Assembly (NCBI GenBank): GCA_025890175.1
Contig: JANPYM010000002.1
Location: 3,364,391 to 3,428,390, forward strand
Length of the DNA: 64,000 nt
Direction: 5' to 3'
Source of the DNA: Ciborinia camelliae
Taxonomy: Eukaryota > Ascomycota > Leotiomycetes > Helotiales > Sclerotiniaceae
Below the pieces are notes generated by a model. It was not told where the DNA came from. It searched no databases and worked only from the letters and a program-made list of their open reading frames with translations. Both the position numbers and the translations under genes were made by a program. Below, one piece after another: positions 12,172-22,415 of the stretch (the stretch's first letter is position 1; every line of letters starts with the position of its first letter).

Positions 12172-13597
12172 TTACAACTGTTCATTAACAAACAAACCCG
12201 CCATTCCCTGCCCAGTCCCAATACACATACTAGTCAACAAGATCTTCTTCTTCTGTCTCCTACACTCACTAAGTCCAGTAACAATCTGTCTAGCGCCAGT
12301 GGTACCCAATGGATGACCAAGTGCAATCGCACCACCTCTAATGTTCATCTTCTCGTGAGGAATCTTGAGGACATCCTTGCAGTACACGGCCATGGAAGCA
12401 AATGCCTCGTTAAGTTCGATGACATCGCAATCATCGATCGTAATGTTGTATTTGTTGAGGAGTTTGGGAATGGCGATAGATGGGCCAATACCCATGATAC
12501 GTGGAGCAAGACCTGCTACGGTGGCTCCGACAAACTTGGCGAGAATTGGTTGGCCGAGTTGGATGGCACGGGAGCGCTTCATCAGGATAACGGCGGCGGC
12601 TATAAAATTAGTTAGTGTTTGTATTTTGAGTAAAGGAGTAAATAGAGTACGTACCACCATCAGTGACCTGACTAGAGTTTCCACCAGTCGACCTATCACC
12701 AAAATCGGGGAAAGCTGGTCTAATCTTACTTAAACTCTCAAAAGTTGTTCCATATCTTGGTCCCTCATCTCGGGTCAGAGTAACCTTCTTGACTTCCCCA
12801 GTCTTAGGGTCCTTAACTTCAGTAACAATTGGTACAATCTCATCATCGAACCATCCAGCCTTTTGAGCTCGTTCCGCACGATTATAACTTTCCGCCGCAT
12901 ATCGATCTTGTTGTTCACGAGAAATGTTGAAGTCCTTTCCTACATTCTCAGATGTTTGTCCCATAGGTTGCATACAATCCGCAGCTTCTTGGCACTTGAG
13001 AACATCAGGGTGGAAGCCACCATCGAGTTTGTCGCCTCCAATTGACATCATCTCCGCACCCATAGCAATACCAATCTCAATGCTACCTTCAGCGATTTGA
13101 TTCGCGATATCTTGGGTGGCTTTGAGACCCGAGGAGCAGAATCGATTTACAACGGAGGCCGCGGCGGTGTTGGGGAATCCTGCTGCTAAAACGGCGGCAC
13201 GGAGTTTATATGCAGCATTGCCATCGCTGACCTGTAGTATCGCATTAGTATTTACCTTGCAAGAGGAAGGGTTTTGCTCACATTTCCACAGCAGACATCT
13301 TCCACAAGAGCGGGATCGAGGTTAGACTTCTCCCGGACCTTCTGAAGAAGAGAGTAGACAAGGTAATCTAGCTTTGTATCCTTGAATCCCCCTTTAAATC
13401 CCTTTGTTAATGGTGTTCGAACTGCAAGTGTGATGACAATATCGTCAGCATTCTTAGAGGTACTATTGGCAAGATTGTAAGTATATGGTTTATATAGTTC
13501 TTGATGAAGGTGCTGGAATGTTTACTTACATTGCAGACAATCCTGATGCACCAGGAGTCAAATGTTTGACAATTGAGCTGATTCTTTCAACGGCCAT
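12172..13597 (-). CDS. POT1: Peroxisomal 3-ketoacyl-CoA thiolase
   Basis: Catalyses the last step of peroxisomal beta-oxidation, cleaving 3-ketoacyl-CoA with CoA to acetyl-CoA. Four exons: 13530-13597, 13282-13462, 12655-13231, 12172-12599; 417 aa, normal for the family. The N-terminus MAVERISSIVKHLTPG contains RISSIVKHL (residues 5-13), a perfect PTS2 of the R-[L/V/I]-x5-H-L form, which fixes both the start and the peroxisomal location. The catalytic cysteine is in NRFCSSGLKA. NEAFA, the GGAIALGHPLG histidine motif and the second cysteine motif CIGTGQGMAG all follow in order. The PTS2 and full length separate it from cytosolic acetyl-CoA acetyltransferases. The gene lies alone; neighbours are unrelated to beta-oxidation. 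Confidence 0.95.
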
Positions 13598-14397
13598 TTT
13601 TAATATGTGATATGGTATTCTTTCAGAAAGTTTATGAATAGAAAAGGTGAGATAGAAGTGGCATTGATGTTGTTTTTGAAAGGAATCTGGGGATATGGTA
13701 ATTCTGTGGGGAAAAGACCGAGGTGAAGTACCTCGGCTCGGAGTTCATGCAGCTACCTAGGTAGGTCCTGTCTTGGATTTGTCATCAACATCCCAGGTGA
13801 AGGACTAATATAAAAGATGAGGATATACTGCAATCTAGATGTTTTTTTTAATTGTAGGAAATGAATACAATTCAATTTACTCTATTTGTTTCATTTGGGG
13901 TCAATTGTTTATCATGGTTCGTACCTAGTTAGAACAACACAACATTCTGTTGGAAATCCTCTACAACATCTTACATTTCAATCTTCATATGCTCTATGAA
14001 ATTCGAAGGTGATATTCGAATTATAAGAAAGATTAGTCACTAAAGCTACTATAAGGTGGCCACCAACATACAGAGTTCCAACTTCCCATTTTGTCAATCT
14101 TGATCAAGACAATGTTACAAGGCTTGCTTATAAAGAAAGATAGAATGCCTCAAATTCCTGCCTGGCGCTGCGATATGCAACAAAACCATCTGCAACTCTT
14201 TGAATGGACTAAATGAGGATGTACACATGTGCCTGAGGTCTCTGCTTGGCTTTTAACAATGGAAAAGTTTTTCATATGGTTACCAGAAGGCTTCATAACA
14301 TCAGAGGGTTTGTTGAGCAAACACAGCAACAAACTTCATTGTACCACAATTATGTATATAAACAGAAACCACACAATACCTGAGGTCCTCATTCCAT
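13598..14397. other. Intergenic: thiolase promoter side
   Basis: Upstream region of the minus-strand thiolase gene and 3' flank of the mannanase gene. It contains a GCTACCTAGGTAGGTCC palindromic patch at about 13752-13768. No coding region is recognised. Confidence 0.6.
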
Positions 14398-15693
14398 TCA
14401 AACCTTCTTCCTCAACATAGCCTGCGCATGACCCGTTCCAAGTATAGCATACTCTGGAGTCTTGAAATAGATCGTATTAACATCTCCGAAAATCTCTGCT
14501 TGTACACTTGTTCCATTAGGTCCAAATTGCCAGATCTGATCTGCCGCTATGCCCGATTTAAGTACTGTTTCTTGCCTATAAAAATAATCTCATTAGCCTC
14601 ATCATCCGATCTTTCACACCTCCCTTTCTCTGGTCAAACCAAAAGAAACAAAAAGAAATAGTACAGCATACCAAGGCCCCTCAGTCTCCGTATGATTATA
14701 CGGAAACGGCGTCCCATATTCCTCCAAAATAATTGGTTTGCCAACCTTCTTCCCAACCGCATCATGTTGTTCAATCCACTCATTTCCCCACGTGTAATTA
14801 TATCCCCAACTATTCGGATACAAATGGAAGACTCCATAATCCAATGTCTTGATATTTAGATTCGCCACCCAATCAATGCCCTCGACACCTCCATATGCAT
14901 AACTCCCATCGCCAATACCATCAGCAGGTGTGAGCCATCCTTCATCACCTAATGTAACCATATGATCCGCATCGAGAGATTTGATGTAGCTTGATATATC
15001 TGTAGCCCATTGGGTAAGGATGGAGGTATCGCAGCCGTAACAGCGAGGTTCATTGCCGAGTTCCCAGGCGAAGATTGCGGTACTTGAGCGGTAGCGAGTG
15101 ACGATCGTTTTGACATAGTTCTTATAGACCTTTTGGCAAGTAGCGTCGGTGTAAAATGATGTTGAGGAACAGTTGAAAGCGTTAGTATATGCAGCGATCC
15201 CACCATAATCACTCCAATTGTTCACAAAGTTCAACACCAGCTTCAAGCCATATTTAGATGCTGCATGAACAACGTAATCTAATCTTTGAAGGCCATCTGC
15301 CCCAAAGTTTATATATGCTCCAGTAGAATTGAGTATTTGGAAGTAGATCAGGTTCGGATCGGTATTGGTTGAAGATGGAGGAGTATTGGCGTCACCGAAG
15401 CCCCATACACGTATGATTTTGTAATCCGTAGCGGCAATTTGCGAGAGAGAGATATCGACATCACTGTTAGATGAGAGATGTGCAAGCCACCATGCGTTTG
15501 TGCCTGCAAAGTATTGGACCTTCCCATCAATGTTGAACAAACGACCAGCTACTTTAGCATTACTACCACTGGATGAAAATGAATAGATTGGACTAGGTTG
15601 AGTAATCGAAGAGTCGGATGAGATTAAGGGAAAGGCTGTGGTCAAAGAGAGGAGGGAAACGAGAGCTGTGAGGAAGGACTTCATACTGAGCAT
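14398..15693 (-). CDS. GH5 endo-beta-1,4-mannanase, secreted
   Basis: Predicted extracellular mannan endo-1,4-beta-mannosidase acting on plant hemicellulose. Two exons: 14672-15693 and 14398-14575, with a 96-nt intron. 399 aa from the first ATG, or 396 from the second at 15684 (MKSFLTALVS), which gives a cleaner signal peptide ending near AFPL. The substrate-binding strand AGTNAWWLAHL, IIRVWGFGDAN and LVLNFVNNWSDYGG are typical of the GH5_7 mannanase group. The acid/base Glu is in WELGNEPRC and the nucleophile Glu in IILEEYGTP. No carbohydrate-binding module is visible; the Ser-rich stretch after the signal peptide is too short. The family fit is strong. Confidence 0.93.
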
Positions 15694-16717
15694 TGAATGT
15701 TTTTTTGAGCAACGATACTCACAATAGAGGAATATCTCGGTCTCTTTTAAAAGCGATGAAATTTTTCTTACCCCTCCGGATCAATACGAGGGTGCATACG
15801 GATAACCATTCTTGTGCAGTGTAATGATTGATGTATTTCCTCTAAAATGTCACCTGGTATTGTCGATCACGAGAAGTTTTAAAAGTACACTGAAAACGGT
15901 ACAGGGAAGAGAGAATTGTAACCCCCCACTTTAGCCGAAGCGGAAAGTGTGCCTCCGCATCTTAAGAGGCAAAATAACATTCAATGAGGTATGCAAGACT
16001 CCGCAAGTTAATCTCGGTGGTCAAGTCCATCTGAATATTCTCTGACGTTCTGATACAAACATGCATATGATTTCAAACTCTAGTGACGTGGAACTGAATA
16101 AAGAGGGGTATCGGGTGTCATTCGCCCAATGATTTTTCCGGCGGAGATGGTAAAAAATAGCCCCGGATATTCGGTTATGCATCCGAATACAATATAAATT
16201 GTATATAATTTTGACTTACAAGAAGTATTCTGGACAAACCGGTTCTTGTTATTCAAATATGCGGTAATTTGGACGATTGCACCATGCCAGTGAATGCCTC
16301 ACTTCGACATAATACAGGATATCTGTCGCGAGCTAGATAGCAGAGGGGTACCACCGCTTGGCAGTATGCAATGCCAAATTCCAGAGACATTAAAAAGTGG
16401 ATATGCATTCTGTGCAAAACAAACAAGTATCTCCAAGCTTGCAGAAAAAGATTCCACAATCTGAATATCTCTTCTTCGCCAGTAATCTGAAACCCGACTT
16501 ACCACTTGATCTTGGGAACGTTCACATACTTTGAGCAGCATTAGCATCTTCAGATACGATTATAAAAGTTCATAGTGTGAGACCAACCCTTTTCATTTCT
16601 TTGGATCTATCTTCGCCCGGATCAATCCACCATTAACTCCATTTCGTACGTCCACCGAGTGATAACACTCAGAAGCCGAAAACACTTTCTTGCCATAATT
16701 TCCCCGTGAGGATTGCC
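15694..16717. other. Intergenic, no gene seen
   Basis: Upstream region of the mannanase gene and 3' flank of the DIB1 gene. Only short unsupported reading frames occur. The segment near 16140-16200 is AT-rich and carries repeated CGGATATTCGG/ATCCGAATA strings. Confidence 0.55.
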
Positions 16718-17301
16718 TCAGTATCGGTATCTAGTCGAGTAATCTATCCCAAAATTAGTATTCTTTCTCAAACTCCAATATTATGCCTTCCAGGCCTAAA
16801 GAGTGGGAGAATATCACATACCCTTAGGACTAACAACCAAACCTCTCCCCTTCTTTGCGCCCTTATAAATCGTCTCGATTATATCAATCATCTCCTGCTT
16901 ATCCTCCAGCACCCAGTTCAATTTATTGTTATTACCCGTGCCAAAATCGCACATCATATGTTTATTGCGAAAGAAGAACATGGTCGTGACAGGGTCATAT
17001 AATTCGTACATGGTTTTGAAATCGGGCACTTGGTCGATATCGCAGACGTAGATGACGGCGAAGTTTTTTACTAACTCGGCGACCTCTGTTGAACTTTCGT
17101 TAGTTTATGAACCGACAAGGAATAGATTGCAAGGAAAATGAAGATAAGATGGTACATACTGTAAAGCACTTCATCCTGTCGCATGCAATCAGGATCAATA
17201 TCGCGCCCGAAGCGGATCACGACAAGTCTCTCTTCTTCCGACATGATTGCCTGGTCAACATGCCAGCCAGTGACGAGATGAGGAAGAACAACGGAACCCA
17301 T
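16718..17301 (-). CDS. DIB1: U5/tri-snRNP protein Dib1/Dim1 (thioredoxin-like 4A)
   Basis: Small spliceosomal protein of the U4/U6.U5 tri-snRNP, required for pre-mRNA splicing. Three exons: 17160-17301, 16822-17085 and a 26-nt last exon, 16718-16743. 143 aa, matching the almost invariant family length. The sequence follows the human protein closely: VLPHLVTGWHVDQAI, VVIRFGRDIDPDCM, YELYDPVTTMFFFRNKH, DFGTGNNNKLNW and GRGLVVSPKDYSTRYRY. The tiny terminal exon encodes DYSTRYRY after the conserved SPK, so the third exon is secure. The thioredoxin fold lacks a redox CxxC, as expected. It is divergent from the GST-like gene across about 500 bp. Confidence 0.97.
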
Positions 17302-17800
17302 AGTTGAAGAGGTTGAAGATGTTGGTTATGATAATTTTGGTAAAGCTCTGTTGAATCGTTGATGATACACCGGGCAGAAACCAAAAACCAAGGGCTGATG
17401 GCGGGGAGAACCACGCTAAACCTTAAATGCACGACCAAGCACGTGATTCGTAACTGGACCTTTTCTGGTTTCCTGAAACAACGGGAGTGATTGTGATTGA
17501 TATTGTTGGCAAGTGCCTATCGTATCAATTTCAATGGCTGCATTGATCTTTCCAAGTGTATTAACAATCCTCCAATCAATATGCGAGATTTCGTACCACG
17601 GTATGACGATAGGTGATCCTATTGTATGGGGTTTCCCTCTTGGGAATGCGGGGTATATATCAATATAGGTACCTACCAAAGTAGGTATCTATAACTCACA
17701 AAGAGAAAGTTGGCTCGCAAAACTTTTCAATTTACAAATTCTAAAATATATTGGTTTATGAAGAGATTCTGCGTGATCGAATCTTCAAAATCACCCAAAT
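17302..17800. promoter_or_regulatory. Shared intergenic region of DIB1 and GST-like gene
   Basis: The two genes are transcribed away from each other from this 499-bp segment, so it must contain both promoters. A GGTACCTACC...GTAGGTATC inverted motif lies at about 17668-17690. No reading frame is credible. Confidence 0.5.
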
Positions 17801-18723
17801 ATGCCTCAAACCCGTAGCAAGACGGCCAGCTCCGAGATAACTTTCTATGATCTCTCTAGCAAAGGTCGCTGTGCCTCTTGGTCACACAATGCTTTAAAGA
17901 GTATGTGAAAAAGCCTGTCCATACTACATCTTCCAAGCTTATATTTCCTAGCACGTCTAGTTCTAAATTACAAAGAGATCCCATACAAGACAATTTGGGT
18001 TGAATATCCAGATATAGGGCCAACGCTCAAGTCCCTGTTCGTAATTCTCACATTATCTACATACCAATCCATTCACTTACCCTGTTATTCAGCGGCATCA
18101 CCCCAAATTCAACCGGCATGCCCTACACAGTCCCCACGATCCGTCTCCCCGATTCCACATATGTCCAGGATTCCCACTCCATCGCCTCCACCCTTGAAAC
18201 ATTCTACCCTACCCCCTCTCTCAAAATAAACTCCCCCCATCTCTCTCAAGTCGAAGACTTAATCCCCAAACTTCAACTCTCAATCCGTCCACTATGGATG
18301 CCTCTTCTTGCCACAGACCTTCTAAATGACCCCTCGCGTACCTATTTTGAAGAAACTCGAAAAGAGAGAGTCGGAATGCCCTTGGCCGAGTATGGAGAGA
18401 AGGAAGGCGGAGAGAAATGCTGGGAAGATGCTGAGCCGGTTGTCCGGGAATTGGGAAAGCTGTTAAAGGCTGAGGGCGGACCATTTATTGAAGGAGGTTC
18501 TCGTAAGTTGAACATTCGAATCTTGGATCCAAATTGAGAAGATAAAGACCCGCTAACAAAGGGTAATCCAATAGCTTCATATGCAGATTTCTTCATCGTT
18601 GCCACATTGCAAATGTTGAAAAGGATTGATTCAAAAATCTTCGCACGGTTGGTAGAAATGGAGGAGGCTTTGGGAAAAGTACATGAGGCCTGTACCCCTT
18701 GGTTGAAACGAGACAACTATTGA
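17801..18723 (+). CDS. Glutathione S-transferase-like protein
   Basis: Thioredoxin-fold GST N-terminal domain protein, 247 aa. Four exons: 17801-17900, 17952-18036, 18093-18502, 18575-18723. The start gives MPQTRSKTASSEITFYDLSS. The N-terminal domain contains WSHNALKTRLVLNYKEIPYKTIWVEYPDIGPTL split across the first intron, then YTVPTIRLPD (cis-Pro and strand) and VQDSHSIASTLE, the Glu/Ser-Ala pair that binds glutathione. The helical C-terminal half includes a conserved ADFFIVATLQML. It resembles the fungal GST group often found near secondary-metabolite or stress genes, but no such cluster is seen here. Intron 2 uses a weaker GTTCGT donor, chosen because it alone keeps frame into GITPNSTG. 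The exact substrate is unknown. Confidence 0.85.
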
Positions 18724-20211
18724 GGGATTTATGCACGAGAGTAAAGGATAGTGAAGCTTGCGAATATTCAGGTCCTTGGGATTCTAAATTAGGTCATCCA
18801 GCAGAAATGATTTAATATCTTGAGAGACCATGCGTTATTATCTTGATTGTTACATACATATCCCCAAATACAAACCCCTTTGCATTTATTCCAGTATCTA
18901 TTCCCAAGAGCGTCATACAAATCTGTGTTGAAACCAAATTAGAAAAATTTCACCCCATACATATCGTATTAACTGATTAAGAAGGGATTATTTCTTTATC
19001 AAACATACTGAATGATGCGAACAGATTCTATACTCTCAAAAGGCTTTTCAGTTATATATAAAAGAATATAATATCAACAGTGTTGATACAAAGTAGTTCT
19101 ACATACACTAGCTCGATACACAATAATAATATCAACAAAAAATAGTAAAAACACTAGTAAGATTTAAAGGGAGGGGGGAGAAATGTCGATTCTAATTTCA
19201 CTATATAATCAATTGTTTCAAAAACAAAAGATTTCAATATACCTAGGTATATAAAGCTAGGGTTGAAGAGTTTGAAAAAGATACAGTCAAATTGTAATAT
19301 GTATTGAAATATAAGACATCGAACTCTAAACTCTATAATACAAACATATTCTATACTACATAAAAATCCAACCTTTTTTAGTAAGATAATACCTTCTTAA
19401 CCAGTCAACAACGTGTTTCAATAGGCCTGATTACTTGTGTCGTCCATGTCAATCCCAGCTCTAATCTCTTTTTTTTTAGATTTTCCAAAAATAAACCTTC
19501 AAGGGTAAGGTGCTCAATCGACTTATCTCGAAGCTATTTGGACCTAGAAGTTAACTCTCTCAAAATCCAACGTCATTAAGAGAAAGATTGAAACTTTGTA
19601 TGTTCTCGCTGCCAAAATGAGACACCACTCCAATCGGGATAATGATAATACTCCAACACGCAAGACCACCGCACCGGCCAGAAAAAAAAATATATCAACT
19701 TCAATCTGAAAACAAGGTTCAACCAAACTCAGATAGTAATAATGCTATCACAGCGAAGGCGAGAGTTCAGATTCCGTATAAAGGTTGTCCTCGGGAGAGA
19801 TCAGACAACATTAATGTGACGTAGAGCCAAACTCGTAGACCTGCACATTCTCTAGCCTTCCCCCAACCCCTTCCCCCCAATAAAAAAACATAAAGGTCGA
19901 GTATTCCAATGCCAGTCTAGGAACCAAATCAAGTGCGTGGAAGTTTCCATAGGGTTCGACAAATTTGATTTCGAAATTTTGGAAGATGCGAGGTGAATAT
20001 AGTCCGTATAGATAGCTTCAGGTGATTCCAAAAGGCGTATAGAAAGGCAAGGATATATTGAGCAGTATGTTCGAAGATCCAGAAAGAATATGCATAAGCA
20101 TTGTAATTATTGCGTCAAGATTCCAAAGGTTCCCATTGCGATACAGGTCAACATGCCTGCGAGGGGAGGTATAAGGACTGTAAGTAAATATGAGTCCTAC
20201 CGCGAAATCTT
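18724..20211. other. Intergenic, no gene seen
   Basis: About 1.5 kb of AT-rich DNA between the convergent GST-like and 2EXR genes. Many stops occur in all frames, and AATATATTAT-type low complexity fills 19020-19400. Nothing codes that I can support. Confidence 0.55.
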
Positions 20212-21689
20212 TCAAGCACGGGGAGGCCAATATTCTCTCAACATTATGTCCGCTACCCAACTTTGCGGAGAGATTTCATACTGAGTGTTTGTCAATTCGC
20301 ATGGAGACTTGCATTTGCCCTCTTTACGTACTGCAGGCCCATGAAGTAGTTTAGGTAGACGCTTCGGTATCGACCAAGTATGTCGGTCAACGTCCTCATC
20401 CTCTTCAACGAAATCCTTAGTTGCCTTTAAACACTCCTTGCAAAAGCCGAACCGGCTACATTTCAAATCTACTGGATGATACTTAAAAATACCCGCACCC
20501 GCAGTGTCGCAGAATTCCATTCTTGGATTTTCTTCAAGTCGTAGATTCTCTGTCATCTCAATGAACTGTCTTCTTCGCTCCTCTTGAGACTCGTTATGCT
20601 CATTCACGCCCATGTGAACTATCACCGTCCTTCTGCCCTTCGGCGAAAACTTCTCATCACCCAAACCATTTTCAGGAATGAAATACTTATCCAATGCGTC
20701 ATATGCTTTAAGGCTCGTTAGTTCATGGAGAAACCCTCTTATGAAACACTTCACTTCTTGTGTCATTTCTGAATAATGGCTATACCAGAAAGGTGCTATC
20801 CAGCACCACAAATCGTGGGTTCGAGAAATATACATTGCTTTCGATGAGTGCGAACTGAACTGTAATCTACCTTTGAATCTTTCACCGACTCTAGGGGCAG
20901 CGTGGTATTTTCGAAGAATTTCTTCCAATGGATTTTGAGCTTGATAATAGCGAAGTCCAATCTCCCTAACATTCCTAGATACATGCAAAATTGCTGGGGT
21001 ATAGCTACAGCCAGGAGTGGTCGCCCATTCGTATGTGGTTCCGTCACTGTAATCACTATAAGGAGGGTCGTCTGTAGTAGAGTAATCTGTAGAAGGGTCG
21101 TATGTAGAAATATCGCTGAGTTCACTATCCCCGTCCTCTCTGTCGGAAATTATTTTTTGCCAGTGGTCGTACCGCCATTCATATAGAATCCCCATTCTTC
21201 TTCTTATATTTACGTGGGACCCCGGTATTTTAAGACAGATGGGTCGCCGCTCGAGCGACATCTCCCAAATCTTAAGTTGTAACTCTGGTGGAAGACTTAA
21301 AAACTGATGGAAGGTGTTGAACCTGTCGATGATATGAGCTTTAACCAAGACATTCTTAATTAAACTGGTAATTCGATGGCGAACTTTTGAGGCTCCATTC
21401 TGCTTCTTAGAAGCATCTGATCAAAAATTAGCAAATAGATCGCTAGATTGAGAGGAATTACAACAGCATTGATGTAAACATCGAATTGGCAACAGATATC
21501 AGATGAGGTAATCTTAAGACGTGCCACCAAATTCAGACAACAACAGGCTTCAGGTTAAAAAAACTCGGACAAGAGTGCGGGATTCCTTGAGATTAGATAA
21601 TTACTGAAAGATGCAAACAGAGAAAATATAGTAGACGGGATATAGTATGTATACTTACTATTCGTTTTGGAACCCATGAGCCCCTTCAT
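20212..21689 (-). CDS. 2EXR-domain protein, fungal-specific
   Basis: Function unknown. Two exons: 21659-21689 and 20212-21416; 411 aa. The short first exon encodes MKGLMGSKTN and joins in phase to NASKKQNGASKV. Without it the main frame has no ATG near its 5' end and begins behind an in-frame TGA. The signature FNTFHQFLSLPPELQLKIWEM followed by RPICLKIPG matches the 2EXR domain (F-x-x-F-x-x-L-P-x-E-L-x-x-x-I-W), then an acidic Tyr/Ser/Asp-rich insertion, AILHVSRNVREIGLRYY, which is the usual second half, and a C-terminal CSRFGFCKECL cysteine patch. Such genes are often expanded in accessory regions of leotiomycetes, and it lies beside the STAND-N/ankyrin pair. No biochemical role can be given. 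Confidence 0.85.
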
Positions 21690-22415
21690 TGTTTCCGCAC
21701 AAGCCTTTCTGACAGCGAATGTTAAGAGTTTGTATTATTGCACAACAGAAAAAACAATAAGAATGAATTTGGAAATGAAAAAGAAAGAATTATCTGTTCA
21801 ATTTATAATGCAATGTGTCCCATAGACTAATCGATTCCCGTGATATGGCGTCTGTAATCGAAAACGATACCCTTGGCTCAGACCACATGAGATCAACTTA
21901 CACTAACAATTTACCTAACCCAGATCATATCAGATCCTCATACTAACAACATCCTTGATCAAATTAGAGGTTTTTAGTTAAGAAATAAGATAGATATTCC
22001 TAATGGCCGTATGCTTGAAGGGGTATGGTCAACTCTTAGGGGGAGCTTTGAATGGATTTGCTGAGTTTCTATTATTATATCAAAATGAAAACAAGATTTG
22101 ATACAATTTAGGCCCACGCTAAAACTTGTTTAATCGTACGTAAGTAACCGTAAGAAAACATAAGAAAACCTCTCCAGCTTGATAAATTATCACAAGCATT
22201 TCCAAACTCGCCATCTCTTGAAAGGGTAAAGTGCCTCCTAATCAGGCCAAACTCCCTTCAAGGCCCCTTCCTACTTTCTACACGCACTACCTACAACTAG
22301 AAATAACCAGCATATTACGATATGCACAACTACTTTCAAAAAAGGGAATTCAGATTAAAACAAAAAGTTTGAAACTGATTGAATGATCTGAATGATCTGA
22401 ATGATCTGAATGTCC
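21690..22415. other. Intergenic region with a short tandem repeat
   Basis: Promoter side of the 2EXR gene and 3' flank of the STAND-N/ankyrin gene. No coding region is seen. A 9-bp repeat abuts the downstream gene. Confidence 0.55.
22380..22412. repeat. 9-bp tandem repeat (AATGATCTG) just after a stop codon
   Basis: Three perfect units plus partial flanks lie immediately 3' of the stop codon (22416-22418) of the STAND-N/ankyrin gene, in its presumed 3' UTR. A related ATGATTCGAATAATTTCAATG run sits in the last intron of the same gene at about 22648-22682. Confidence 0.85.

Noticed and set aside
14614..14661. C-terminal hydrophobic tail of the mannanase (VLFLFVSFG)
   Set aside because: This is translated intron; the GT at 14671-14670 opens an intron and the true C-terminus is encoded at 14398-14575.
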